Shown here piece by piece: positions 33,594 to 41,881 of a stretch of 47,849 nt of DNA. The stretch comes from Paranoxybacillus sp035645275 (GTDB lineage: Bacteria > Bacillota > Bacilli > Bacillales > Anoxybacillaceae). The notes beneath the pieces are model-generated. The model had not been told where the DNA came from and did no database searches. It worked only from the letters and a program-made list of their open reading frames with translations. Both the position numbers and the translations under genes were made by a program. Location of the stretch: positions 1 to 47,849 of the forward strand of contig DASQMX010000006.1 in the NCBI GenBank assembly GCA_035645275.1. The letters are read 5' to 3'. Positions within the stretch are counted from its first letter, which is position 1. Each line of letters opens with the position of its first letter.

Positions 33594-33743
33594 ATGACAA
33601 AAAAGTATAATAAAGGCAGCATGAACCAAAATTCACCACAACAAGAGCCATCCATCTTTTCACAAGAAGCGATTAGCGGTGACAACAGTAAAGGCAATAA
33701 GCGTAATAAATCGCAAAAAGATAAAAGCGACTTACATGATTAA
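33594..33743 (+). CDS. Small hydrophilic protein, 49 residues, unknown
   Basis: Starts MTKKYNKGSMNQNSPQQEPS and continues with FSQEAISGDNSKGNKRNKSQ. It has no hydrophobic segment and is rich in N, S, Q and K, like many minor spore or stress proteins. AAGGAGAG lies 8 nt before the ATG and it follows the DUF3892 gene by 19 bp; a terminator at 33751 ends the pair. Not recognised. Confidence 0.6.
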   Translation: MTKKYNKGSMNQNSPQQEPSIFSQEAISGDNSKGNKRNKSQKDKSDLHD

Positions 33744-33750
33744 AGGGTGA

Positions 33751-33783
33751 AAAGTCGACACTCTATACGAATGTCGACTTTTT
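33751..33783. terminator. Terminator between convergent small genes
   Basis: AAAGTCGACA / TGTCGACTTTTT with an 11-nt loop; usable from both sides. Confidence 0.85.
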
Positions 33784-33787
33784 GTCT

Positions 33788-33976
33788 TTATTTTGAAATT
33801 TTAATGGCTGGAGTGTTGTTGTTTATATAGGTTGGCAGTGCATCTGAATGTGTGTCATTTGCATAAAATACTGCATTTATACTAAATTCCGCCATTGCTG
33901 TTTCATCTTCTGTTGTAACATCGTTTCTTTCTAATGATTCTTTTGTAATGACACTTTTGTCCTCTTGTTTTTTCAT
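33788..33976 (-). CDS. Unknown 62-residue protein
   Basis: Begins MKKQEDKSVITKESLERNDV and ends with NNNTPAIKISK. Acidic N-terminal half, no membrane helix. AGGGG lies 6 nt before the ATG. It is convergent with the 49-residue gene and downstream of a structured segment (34028-34225). Real by ribosome site and terminator placement, but family unknown. Confidence 0.45.
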   Translation of the reverse strand: MKKQEDKSVITKESLERNDVTTEDETAMAEFSINAVFYANDTHSDALPTYINNNTPAIKISK

Positions 33977-34027
33977 ACGCTACCCCTAGTTACTAAAATT
34001 TATTAAAATCTAAAATTTCTCCTCCGA

Positions 34028-34225
34028 ATCAGGAAATGGAGACGTACCGTGACGATTCTCACGTCATTCCATCGGGAAAGGACTTTCACCTTTTGTCATG
34101 AAGACATCCCGCGGTGCCCTGTTAGAAGCCGGCACATGCAGCAAACCATTCCTTCCAACGGTTAGTTTACTGCCAAGATTTTTGCAACCAGGCTTTTCAC
34201 CTCCTTTATGGATAGGATGCGATGA
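34028..34225 (-). other. Compact multi-hairpin segment, unknown
   Basis: Less AT-rich than its flanks, without a good ORF (a 66-codon minus-strand frame overlaps it, without a convincing start). Visible stems include CGTGA/TCACG (about 34048-34063), GTGCC/GGCAC (34114-34135) and AACC/GGTT (34145-34164). An AAAGGAGGTG site at its minus-strand start (about 34199-34208) is not followed by an open frame. It could be a structured RNA, the leader of the 62-residue gene, or a fragment of a mobile intron. I cannot name it. Confidence 0.35.
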
Positions 34226-34236
34226 TTGTCTTGATC

Positions 34237-34722
34237 TCATGTATTCTTTTCTTGTAACGGCCATTCAGAAACGACAATCCCGTCACTGTCCGCATAAACG
34301 TACGCACCAGGCGTCCAGCGTACTTCTCCAAATTCAAGGACAATATCCCGTTTCCCTTTTCCTTCTTTTTTGCTTTTTACCGGACAAGTTCCAATCGCCA
34401 TCACGCCAAGCGGCATCGTTGCTATTTCCACTGAATCACGAATACACCCGTTGATAATCACCCCAGCTAATTCATGATCGCAGGCAATTTGCGCAAGACG
34501 ATCCCCTAAGAGTGCACAATTTCGTGAACCTTTTCCATCAACAACAAGAACAGAACCTTTCGGAACCGTTTCGAGCGCTTCACGAACAAGCACGTTATCT
34601 CCAAATACCTCTACTGTCGCAATCGATCCTGAAAACTCTTTTTTTCCCCCATAAGAATTTAACGCCAATTTACAAACTTGCAGCTGCTCCAAAAATTGAT
34701 CACATAAATCAGCTGTTTTCAC
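34237..34722 (-). CDS. rraA: RraA family protein
   Basis: 161 residues from GTG 34722, which follows GGGGAAGGGG at good spacing. The family blocks are SVLVVDGKGSRNCALLGDRL, then GVIINGCIRDSVEIATMPLG and TPGAYVYADSDGIVVS. RraA relatives include the regulator of RNase E in E. coli and 4-hydroxy-4-methyl-2-oxoglutarate/oxaloacetate lyases; GDR...R-D are the metal/pyruvate site residues. Bacilli lack a typical RNase E, so an aldolase/decarboxylase activity is at least as likely. Confidence 0.85.
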   Translation of the reverse strand: MKTADLCDQFLEQLQVCKLALNSYGGKKEFSGSIATVEVFGDNVLVREALETVPKGSVLVVDGKGSRNCALLGDRLAQIACDHELAGVIINGCIRDSVEIATMPLGVMAIGTCPVKSKKEGKGKRDIVLEFGEVRWTPGAYVYADSDGIVVSEWPLQEKNT

Positions 34723-34807
34723 AATGCATTCCCCTTCCCCACCATGATTCATACATAAGTATATTTAGACAACCAAGAAACAAATTCCTTTAAAATTCAA
34801 AAAATAA

Positions 34808-34840
34808 CAAAAGGCAAAGCTTAATGATTGCTTTGCCTTA
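34808..34840 (-). terminator. Terminator after tRNA-Gln
   Basis: Minus-strand AAGGCAAAGC / GCTTTGCCTT followed by TTGTTATTTT. Confidence 0.8.
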
Positions 34841-34846
34841 ATACGA

Positions 34847-34918
34847 CTGGGCTAGCTGGATTCGAACCAGCGCATCACGGAGTCAAAGTCCGTTGCCTTA
34901 CCGCTTGGCTATAGCCCA
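34847..34918 (-). tRNA. tRNA-Gln (anticodon TTG)
   Basis: A 72-nt cloverleaf on the minus strand. The acceptor stem is TGGGCTA/TAGCCCA with discriminator G; D arm AGCCAAGCGGTAAGGC; anticodon stem ACGGA/TCCGT with loop CTTTGAC giving anticodon TTG (reads CAA/CAG); T arm GCTGGTTCGAATCCAGC. The 3' CCA is not encoded and must be added. A single-gene unit with its own terminator. Confidence 0.95.
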
Positions 34919-34964
34919 ATGATTAATCATCATGAATAAACATCTCAGAATTAACTTCGTGAAT

Positions 34965-35171
34965 TGACACCGCAAGACGATATTTTGAAAAATTTCTGAA
35001 GGAAATTTTGCGAAATATCGTCGACAATGATCATTTCTAAAGGAAATTTCGGAAATCATCCGACATTGACTTAGTTTATCTTACAAACACTATATAATGT
35101 TTATTGACTCAACACCGCACGTTCATTTCAACAACTTCTGTTAGGAAATTCGCGAAATAATCCGACATTGA
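34965..35171. repeat. Three imperfect hairpin repeat units
   Basis: Units at 34965-35030, 35031-35069 and 35110-35171 share TTCTRAAGGAAATTT followed by GAAAT and TCCGACATTGA; units 1 and 3 also begin with ACACCGCA. Each can fold (for example CGATATTT with AAATATCG in unit 1). No coding potential. They lie in a 690-bp gene-free stretch between tRNA-Gln and the L,D-transpeptidase. Confidence 0.5.
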
Positions 35172-35220
35172 TATTATTGATATTCACGTTATCATCACCG
35201 CAAAAAATACCGCTAAATCA

Positions 35221-35271
35221 AACGTATTTCCCGTAGGCATAACGTATTTTTGCCGTAATTGCCAACGTATT
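35221..35271. promoter_or_regulatory. Three AACGTATTT direct repeats
   Basis: AACGTATTT at 35221, 35241 and 35263, spaced 20 and 22 bp, about two helical turns each. This is the layout expected of a DNA-binding protein's sites, about 340 bp upstream of the L,D-transpeptidase. No known regulator matches. Confidence 0.35.
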
Positions 35272-35607
35272 TAAACTGTGTACCTAGTGTATTCACTTGT
35301 AGTATGACCGCATTGATATTGCAATATGCGTAAAAAGAGATAAAAAAATAATTTTTGTACTTATATAAATCGTAGTTACTTTTCGATAAAAAACCCGTCT
35401 TTTATTGGGTTGTCAATCAAATTAATAAAAGATGGTGTTTTTTCGTTTGGACGAATTTTGCCTTACAAATTGATCACTTATGTTGTACTGCATCAAGTGG
35501 TATATTACATAAATTGGATAATATTTACATAAATAGAATTCACCCCCTGTTACATAAGTGAATATATATAAGTGATTGTTTGCACTCAAAGCTTTGTAGG
35601 GGGGAGG

Positions 35608-36366
35608 ATGAGATTGATTAAAAAATGGTTTTTCATCTTTGTGTCAGCCTTTCTTATGTTTTTTAGTATTGGTGTCACCTCTAGTTCTGCCGCAGGAAAC
35701 CAGTTTATTATCATTAACAAGGCCAACAATCAGCTTGCCTATTATGAAAACAGCCAGTTGAAAAGAGTATTTAAAGTCGCAACAGGAAGAAGCCCATCGC
35801 TTACACCGGAAGGTAAATTTAAGATTGTTAATAAAATTGTTAACCGCCCTTACTATAAGAAAAGAATTCCCGGTGGTGACCCTCGCAATCCACTCGGCAA
35901 CCGTTGGCTTGGTTTGAACGCTCGAGGAACATGGGGGACGACTTACGCAATTCATGGTAATAATAATCCAAGTTCCATCGGCAAGTATGTCAGCAGCGGC
36001 TGTGTTCGAATGTACGATAATGAGGTGGAATGGTTATTTAATCAGGTAAAAATCAATACGCCTGTTATTATCACAACCTCTGGAAAATCTTTTGACTCTA
36101 TTGCGAAAGCCAACGGGTTCAAAGTTATACCACGTCATGGCACACCTACTGTTACAAATGGAGAAATCCTAAAAAAAGGGAACCGTGGTAATGCTGTTCG
36201 GGAGCTTCAACGCAAACTTACTTCCCTTGGCTATGACACTAAAGGTGTAGACGGTATTTTTGGTTCAAATACGGAACAGGCAGTTCGTCAATTTCAAAAA
36301 GATCATCGTCTAACTGTAGATGGTATTGTCGGTTCGGCGACGAAAAAAGTGCTTGATAGTAAATAG
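35608..36366 (+). CDS. L,D-transpeptidase (YkuD) with C-terminal peptidoglycan-binding domain
   Basis: About 252 residues. A signal peptide (FFIFVSAFLMFFSIGVTSSS) is followed by the YkuD catalytic domain with YAIHGNNNPSSIGKYVSSGC then VRM, carrying the catalytic His and Cys. The end is a PG_binding_1 domain (LKKGNRGNAVRELQRKLTSL, then DGIFGSNTEQAVRQFQKDH). It makes 3-3 crosslinks or attaches peptides in the cell wall, or in spore cortex. The start is ATG 35608, or TTG 35614, which is better spaced from GGGGGGAGG. The domain order YkuD-PG differs from LysM-YkuD of B. subtilis YkuD. Monocistronic. Confidence 0.88.
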   Translation: MRLIKKWFFIFVSAFLMFFSIGVTSSSAAGNQFIIINKANNQLAYYENSQLKRVFKVATGRSPSLTPEGKFKIVNKIVNRPYYKKRIPGGDPRNPLGNRWLGLNARGTWGTTYAIHGNNNPSSIGKYVSSGCVRMYDNEVEWLFNQVKINTPVIITTSGKSFDSIAKANGFKVIPRHGTPTVTNGEILKKGNRGNAVRELQRKLTSLGYDTKGVDGIFGSNTEQAVRQFQKDHRLTVDGIVGSATKKVLDSK

Positions 36367-36421
36367 TTAAAATAACAAACATGGATAAAGGATTATCCTT
36401 TATCCATGTTTGTTATTTTAT
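36367..36421 (+). terminator. Very long perfect terminator hairpin
   Basis: A 26-bp perfect inverted repeat (TAAAATAACAAACATGGATA continuing AAGGAT) around one central T, followed by further AT-rich DNA. It ends the L,D-transpeptidase unit. Confidence 0.85.
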
Positions 36422-36690
36422 AGAATGAGCTACAATCTTATCTGTATATTTACATATTTACGAAAACATCTTTGAAAAGCCTTTTATTTTTGTGTTTTTC
36501 TTACATTTTGTTTATTAACACAAAAAATGATTTTTGTTGCATTTATATAGATATTAAAATACAGAATTATTATAATACTCAGTAAAATAAATTTTTAAAC
36601 CTTCATGTTGAGTTCACGTACTTTAATACAGTTCTATATGTTTTACTCTAATGAAGGAAGTGCGGTCTCAACATAACGATTAACTGAATA
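36422..36690. other. Upstream region of the M20 gene, nothing recognised
   Basis: About 270 bp of AT-rich DNA with no ORF or clear repeat. It should hold the promoter of the amidohydrolase. Confidence 0.35.
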
Positions 36691-36705
36691 AGGAGTGGAT
36701 TCATA

Positions 36706-37908
36706 ATGAAGCAACTATGGAATCGCCTTGAAGAGTTGTTTTCAGAAATGGTTGACTTACGTCGATATTTTCATCAATATCCTGAACTATCATTTCAAGA
36801 GGAACAAACACCCAAAAAAATTGCTGAATATTTAAAAAGTATAGGAGTTGAGGTAAAAACAGGTGTCGGAGGCAGAGGAGTCATCGGCATCATTCACGGT
36901 GAAAAACCAGGAAAAACGGTTGCGCTACGAGCTGATTTTGATGCACTTCCTATTCAAGATGAAAAAACGGTAGAATACCGTTCCAAAGTGCCTGGTGTTA
37001 TGCATGCTTGCGGACATGATGCGCATACGGCCACTTTACTAACAGTTGCTAAAGTATTACAAGAACATCGCCATTTATTAAAAGGAAATGTCGTACTTAT
37101 TCATCAATTTGCTGAAGAAGTAGCGCCCGGCGGAGCTATCGCGATGATTGAAGACGGTTGTTTAGACGGAGTTGATGTTATTTTTGGTACTCACTTATGG
37201 TCTACTCTTCCAATTGGAACGGTCGGCTATCGAAAAGGAGCAATGATGGCTGCCGCTGACAAATTTACTGTTACCATTCACGGAAAAGGTGGTCATGGTG
37301 CTGCCCCACATGAAACAATCGATTCCATCGTGATAGGAACAACCTATGTTCAATGGCTACAACACATTGTTAGCCGAAGATTGAATCCTCTAACACCGGC
37401 TGTTGTTACTGTCGGCTCATTCCATGCTGGAGGGGCCTTTAACGTTATTGCTGATCAAGCCACCATTGTCGGGACAGTAAGAACCTTTGATCGTTCAACA
37501 CAAGATTTTATCATTCACGAAATGGAAAATTATTTAAAAGCTCTCTGTCAAAGTGTCGGTGCTCCCTATCGATTTGATTATGAAAAAGGATATCCAGTAG
37601 TTCACAACCATGAAAAAGAAACCGAATTTCTCGTTCAATGCGCGAAACAGGTAGTTGGTGAAGAAAATGTGTTAGAAATGGAGCCAGTCATGGGCGGTGA
37701 AGATTTTGCTTATTATTTACAAAAAGTACCGGGTGTATTCTTCTTTACTGGAGCTGGCAACCCTAAAGTTGGTGCCCATTATCCGCATCATCATCCGAAA
37801 TTTGATATTGACGAGCGGGCCATGCTTCACGCAGGAAAAATTCTAATTTCTGCTACTGTTACTTATTTGAATCATCATTTTGATATTGAATCTTTGGCGT
37901 CGGTTTAA
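36706..37908 (+). CDS. M20 family amidohydrolase (amino acid deacylase type)
   Basis: 400 residues of the M20D zinc peptidase family, which includes N-acyl-amino-acid and hippurate hydrolases. Metal-site motifs are MHACGHDAHTATLL near residue 102, HQFAEEVAPGGA near 140, HLWSTLPIGTVGYRKG near 165 and EPVMGGEDFAYYLQ near 326; HGAAPHETIDSI is the dimer-domain His. The substrate class (N-acetyl or other acyl amino acids, or indole conjugates) is not resolvable. AAGGAG lies about 10 nt before the ATG. It stands alone. Confidence 0.88.
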   Translation: MKQLWNRLEELFSEMVDLRRYFHQYPELSFQEEQTPKKIAEYLKSIGVEVKTGVGGRGVIGIIHGEKPGKTVALRADFDALPIQDEKTVEYRSKVPGVMHACGHDAHTATLLTVAKVLQEHRHLLKGNVVLIHQFAEEVAPGGAIAMIEDGCLDGVDVIFGTHLWSTLPIGTVGYRKGAMMAAADKFTVTIHGKGGHGAAPHETIDSIVIGTTYVQWLQHIVSRRLNPLTPAVVTVGSFHAGGAFNVIADQATIVGTVRTFDRSTQDFIIHEMENYLKALCQSVGAPYRFDYEKGYPVVHNHEKETEFLVQCAKQVVGEENVLEMEPVMGGEDFAYYLQKVPGVFFFTGAGNPKVGAHYPHHHPKFDIDERAMLHAGKILISATVTYLNHHFDIESLASV

Positions 37909-38078
37909 GGGAAAGCTAAAAATTGTACAACATTTTTAACAAAGAGAGATTGGGAACTAACAAGCGTGAAGGACCCTTTAAGTTACCGACAGTTATAATC
38001 TTTCATTTATGTATCAAACGTGTAAAATAGCTCATTAAATATTGCTTCAATTTTACGAAATCTCGTGTAAAATGAAAT

Positions 38079-38165
38079 GCTCTTGCATGAGAACCCCCCT
38101 TTCAAAATGGTGAATATGCAGAAACTTTCATTTTGATAGGAATTCCATGCAAGGGCTATTTTTAT
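38079..38165 (+). terminator. Two-tier hairpin downstream of the M20 gene
   Basis: Outer 11-bp stem GCTCTTGCATG / CATGCAAGGGC (one G-T pair) and inner stem CCTTTCAAAATG / CATTTTGATAGG (one mismatch), followed by TATTTTT. It lies 170 bp after the stop, so it may terminate or process the transcript. The rest of 37909-38241 shows no gene. Confidence 0.6.
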
Positions 38166-38241
38166 ACTCAGTTTCCTAATTGTATGGCAAGTGCTAAATG
38201 TTCTTTCATGCTTTTTTCTCCCTATTCCCCACCCTATTTAT

Positions 38242-38718
38242 CTAATTATGCAGGCGCTTTACAAACAACACCCGATCATTTCCTCTTCCGTCATAATTAG
38301 TAAAAACAGAAGTGCCGTCGACTACTTGATCTCCTTCCTCAATTTCAAACCCGATATTTTTATGAAAAGCGATCGATGTACGATTGACGGGTGAAGTAAG
38401 ACAACGCACAAGTTGACAGCCTTTTTCTTTCACTTTTTCAAAAAACAATTCGTATAATTTTGAGGCAATTTTTCGCTTTCGGTATTCCGGATGAACACCG
38501 ATAAAATGAATGTATGCTTGATCAGGATACGTTTGCGAAACAAAACCGACTAAAAAACCAATGATTTGCTCTTGATCAATCGCAACAAAACTTGTTTCTT
38601 GAAAATGAATAAAAAACAGTTTCGGTAACATATCCGCCATTTGTCGGCCACCCCACCAGTCATTTAAAACATTCATAATATAATGGTAATCATCGGGAGA
38701 AACATTGCGGATAAGCAT
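38242..38718 (-). CDS. GNAT family N-acetyltransferase
   Basis: 158 residues. The acetyl-CoA loop is in IHFIGVHPEYRKRKIASKLYEL (R/Q-x-x-G/A type), and RTSIAFHKNIGFEIEEGDQV is the usual motif B end. The N-terminus MLIRNVSPDDYHYIMNVLND is a standard GNAT beginning. Target unknown. AAGGAAG lies 8 nt before the ATG. Confidence 0.82.
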   Translation of the reverse strand: MLIRNVSPDDYHYIMNVLNDWWGGRQMADMLPKLFFIHFQETSFVAIDQEQIIGFLVGFVSQTYPDQAYIHFIGVHPEYRKRKIASKLYELFFEKVKEKGCQLVRCLTSPVNRTSIAFHKNIGFEIEEGDQVVDGTSVFTNYDGRGNDRVLFVKRLHN

Positions 38719-38859
38719 TTTTTATCTTCCTTTCTCTATTAATCTTTTACAAAATTTTCTTGACAAGTTTATATTTTTCAATACCATTTAATATAACATA
38801 CTCAAATTTCGTAATATAAATAATATTTTAAACTATTTTCTAATGGAAATGGAGTGTTG

Positions 38860-39369
38860 ATGATGTGGAACATTCGCGAGGCAACACCAGAAGACGCGGC
38901 AGGATTATTAACGCATACGAAAAAAATATTAGAAACAAGCCCATTTATGCTTACGACCCCGGAAGAATTTCAGGTTACCGCTGAAAGACAAAAAGAATGG
39001 ATTATTGAACAGCAACAAACAGGAAATCTTATATTGGTAGTTGAAGATAATGGAGTTATTGTCGGAACGTTAAATGTTCGACGTGAAAAAAAGTTCCGCC
39101 ATCGTCATATTGCCTCATTCGGTATTAGCTTGCAGGAAGCTTACTGTAATCAAGGAATCGGTACAATGATGATTCACCAAATGATTGACTGGGCAAAAGC
39201 GAATGACGTTGAAAAAATTATGTTAAATGTCATGGCAACCAATGAACGAGCGATTCATGTATATAAAAAACTAGGATTTAAGGAGGAAGGCCGTTTTAAA
39301 AATCAACTAAAATTAGAAGACGGCACATATGTAGACGATGTTGCTATGTCATTGTTTCTTAAAAAGTAA
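38860..39369 (+). CDS. GNAT family N-acetyltransferase
   Basis: About 169 residues beginning WNIREATPEDAAGLLTHTKK. Motif A is FGISLQEAYCNQGIGTMMIH with QGIGT binding acetyl-CoA pyrophosphate, and motif B is NVMATNERAIHVYKKLGFKE. The tail GRFKNQLKLEDGTYVDDVAM is like RimL/SpeG-type and ribosomal-protein acetyltransferases. Of the ATGs at 38860 and 38863 after GGAG either may be used. Divergent from the other GNAT gene. Confidence 0.85.
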   Translation: MMWNIREATPEDAAGLLTHTKKILETSPFMLTTPEEFQVTAERQKEWIIEQQQTGNLILVVEDNGVIVGTLNVRREKKFRHRHIASFGISLQEAYCNQGIGTMMIHQMIDWAKANDVEKIMLNVMATNERAIHVYKKLGFKEEGRFKNQLKLEDGTYVDDVAMSLFLKK

Positions 39370-39465
39370 ATACATTAATTCCAATGCTTTTTCTCGTTTT
39401 AAAGGTTATGGGTGTTTTAGTAGGAGTATGATGTTTGTGGATGATATAAAGCAAAAATAAAATAA

Positions 39466-39528
39466 GAGGACTTCAATATTGATAAAATAGTCAGTTGCTA
39501 AACATTACTTGCAAAAAAGGAAGTCCTC
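39466..39528. repeat. Inverted repeat, possible terminator or IS end relic
   Basis: GAGGACTTC at 39466 and GAAGTCCTC at 39520 are exact inverses around 45 bp. Directly after them AATGATTAAAGATACCTTG opens a frame (MIKDTLFLEDSKELEDHF) that reads like the beginning of a protein but soon runs antisense into the epimerase gene. This may be a fragment of an IS end with a transposase start. Confidence 0.3.
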
Positions 39529-39590
39529 AATGATTAAAGATACCTTGTTTCTAGAGGATTCAAAAGAACTTGAAGATCATTTCTTTTTTT

Positions 39591-40595
39591 CTATACTCTC
39601 TGTTTTTCAAGCCAAGCAGCTAATACTTCTTTTTCCTTTGCCGACTTCAATCCCGCTTGCCATTGTTCTTCACTTATATTTCGGGTTTTATGCCATTTTA
39701 ACGTATCGATAATCGTTTCTGACGACGGACGAATCGTTAGACCCTCTGCCATTGCTTTAGTAATATTAATAGGGAAAAATCCTTTCATGTTCGCCGATTC
39801 TGGTATAAACAACGGCAGTTCCGTCCAATATGCGACTTCTTTCTCAGACAGAAATTTTTCATCTACCCATGTAAATGTTGCATCACTATTCAATACTCTT
39901 TTACATTCTTCTAAAAATTGTTCCATCGTTAACGGTTGAAGAGGACCTGTCACATTGTAAATGCCTTTCTGTCGTCTTTCAATTAACCTCAATGCAAAAC
40001 TAGCAAGATCGCGCACATCAATAAATTGCACATAAGCATTTGGATTACCAGGAGCTAATACTTCTCCGCCCCTTGCGATGCGGACAGGCCAATATGTAAA
40101 GCGGTCCGTATAATCATCCGGTCCAACAATTAATCCGGGACGAAGAATGAGAGCTCCTTCTGGAAAAGCCGTCAATACTTCTTTCTCACAGAGCGCTTTG
40201 AGCGGACCGTATGTTTCTCCGTTCACCTCTTCCGTTGTCTCGTTATCTAGCGTACCTACCTGGGCTGTTTCGTCAATATTTGTTTGTGAAAAGTCAGCAT
40301 ACACGGAAATACTTGAAATAAACGTATAATGACTACATGATTCGGCTAACAACCGTGCAGATGCTCTAACAATCCTTGGAACATAGCCACATGTATCAAT
40401 AACCGCATCCCATGTTCTCCCTGACAAAGGACGTAAATTTCCATCGCGATTTCCCGTTAATTTTTCGACTTCCGGAAATAACTCATTGTTCGTGCTTCCT
40501 CTATTAAAAATGGTAACATTATGCCCTCGCCGTAAAGCTTCAGCAACAATATGCTTTCCGAGAAACTTTGTACCCCCTAAAACTAAAATATTCAT
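39591..40595 (-). CDS. NAD-dependent epimerase/dehydratase (extended SDR)
   Basis: 334 residues from the ATG at 40595 (GGAGGGG 5 nt upstream; the frame is open farther but without signals). The N-terminal MNILVLGGTKFLGKHIVAEA is the nucleotide-binding GGTxFLG motif, FISSISVYADF the serine of the catalytic site, and ETYGPLKALCEKEV a Yx3K pair (Y-G-P-L-K). LRPGLIVGPDDYTDRF follows. It resembles isoflavone reductase-like sugar epimerase relatives; substrate unknown. The Xre regulator lies 139 bp upstream on the same strand. Confidence 0.82.
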   Translation of the reverse strand: MNILVLGGTKFLGKHIVAEALRRGHNVTIFNRGSTNNELFPEVEKLTGNRDGNLRPLSGRTWDAVIDTCGYVPRIVRASARLLAESCSHYTFISSISVYADFSQTNIDETAQVGTLDNETTEEVNGETYGPLKALCEKEVLTAFPEGALILRPGLIVGPDDYTDRFTYWPVRIARGGEVLAPGNPNAYVQFIDVRDLASFALRLIERRQKGIYNVTGPLQPLTMEQFLEECKRVLNSDATFTWVDEKFLSEKEVAYWTELPLFIPESANMKGFFPINITKAMAEGLTIRPSSETIIDTLKWHKTRNISEEQWQAGLKSAKEKEVLAAWLEKQRV

Positions 40596-40734
40596 TTTTC
40601 CCCTCCATAGCTTAATTGGTTTACTATTCATAATTATTGTGAACAAACAAAGAATAGACGCATTACTATGAAAAGCATCTTGCTGACTGTGCTCTTCACT
40701 TCTGTTTCCGATGCTTTTATGTATCTTTTTGAAC

Positions 40735-41193
40735 TTAAATCGTTCCCCTCGCCAATTCCTCAAGCCGTTTCATCGCGTCTTCCTTGTCAAAAGAGCTGTA
40801 CCAGCGGTAATTTTGCTCGTCTAAAATACGGTAATGCTTGCTGATTACGTTTTGCTGTAAGCGAAAAGCACCCATTTTCTTGATGTCGGTCCACCATACT
40901 CTCCCGCCTAATGTTTTGTTTTTTGGTACATCTATTTCTTCATGGGCAATCGTTTCAAGTATTTCGAGCGGTCGGTCCCCAAGCACAGACTCAATGATTT
41001 CACTGTCGCGAAACAAGGCGCACAAAGCGACAATTTGCGTCCAGCTTGCATACGTTCTCCCTTTTTCAATTTGCACAAGCGTCTTCTTTGAAATCCCTAA
41101 TACTTCTGCCATTTTATCTTGCGTATACCCTTTTTCTATGCGGATGAGTTTCATCTTATTGGAAAGAAGGTAAATCAGTTGATCTTTGTCCAT
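40735..41193 (-). CDS. Xre-family helix-turn-helix regulator
   Basis: 152 residues from the ATG at 41193 (AGAGAGG upstream). Residues about 7-65 are an HTH_3 domain: LSNKMKLIRIEKGYTQDKMA, then EVLGISKKTLVQIEKGRTYA. The C-terminal part (WWTDIKKMGAFRLQQNVISK and YRWYSSFDKEDAMKRLEEL) is conserved-looking but not recognised. It may control the downstream epimerase gene, its same-strand neighbour. Confidence 0.8.
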   Translation of the reverse strand: MDKDQLIYLLSNKMKLIRIEKGYTQDKMAEVLGISKKTLVQIEKGRTYASWTQIVALCALFRDSEIIESVLGDRPLEILETIAHEEIDVPKNKTLGGRVWWTDIKKMGAFRLQQNVISKHYRILDEQNYRWYSSFDKEDAMKRLEELARGTI

Positions 41194-41405
41194 ACAATCG
41201 ACCTCTCTAAGATTAGTCAACATAATATTTTTATGGTATATTTTTTAAAAAATAGTATTTTACAAATTAAGGTTAATTTTACTATATAGTGTAATATTAC
41301 ATTTTTTGTTTATTATTGCAAATATATTCTTATAGCCGAAATTTTTTATTGCTGATCTTTTGATGAATTCGATATAATTCTCAAAAAAGAGAAAGGGAGA
41401 TTTTC

Positions 41406-41840
41406 TTGTTTCAAATAAAAGAATATACAAAAGAAACGTTTACTGTTTCAACCGATTGTAGCAAAGTCGATTTGAACAAAGTTTGTGACTTTTTAGCCCG
41501 CTCATACTGGGCAAATAATCGAAAACGGGAAACCGTTATGAAATCGATTGAACATTCTCTTTGTTTTTCATTGTTTGATAGGGATGAACAAGTCGGCTTT
41601 GCCCGCGTCATCACCGATGGGGCTACTTTTGTCTATTTATGCGATGTCTTTATCGAGGAAAAGTATCGGGGAAAAAAACTTGGCACATGGTTATTACAAT
41701 GTATTCTAGAACATCCTGATATCGCAGGAGTTCGACGTTTCTGTTTAGTGACGAAAGATGCCCATGAGTTTTATAAGCCGTTTGGATTTACTTCACTTCC
41801 AGAACCGGAGAGGTATATGGAGAAAATGAATAATGAATAA
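41406..41840 (+). CDS. GNAT family N-acetyltransferase
   Basis: 144 residues with TTG start at 41406, placed 9 nt after AAAGGGAG. ARSYWANNRKRETVMKSIEH and FVYLCDVFIEEKYRGKKLGT (motif A with RGKKLGT) place it in the small GNAT subfamily with a YitI/sortase-like N-terminus; AHEFYKPFGFTSLPEPERYM is the typical C-terminal end. Substrate unknown. The next gene follows 41 bp later. Confidence 0.82.
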   Translation: MFQIKEYTKETFTVSTDCSKVDLNKVCDFLARSYWANNRKRETVMKSIEHSLCFSLFDRDEQVGFARVITDGATFVYLCDVFIEEKYRGKKLGTWLLQCILEHPDIAGVRRFCLVTKDAHEFYKPFGFTSLPEPERYMEKMNNE

Positions 41841-41881
41841 ACGAACAAAAATATTCATCTATTGAAAGGATGACCTTACTT

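Noticed and set aside
34064..34264. 66-codon minus-strand frame after rraA
   Set aside because: No suitable start signal and the sequence is better explained as a structured segment; the frame overlaps the rraA end.
34237..34722. Calling rraA a regulator of RNase E
   Set aside because: The fold family includes aldolases and decarboxylases and bacilli generally lack the E. coli-type RNase E, so only the family name is given.
39509..39712. 67-codon frame beginning in the inverted repeat
   Set aside because: After the first 20 codons it runs antisense to the well-supported epimerase gene; kept only as a possible relic of an IS end.
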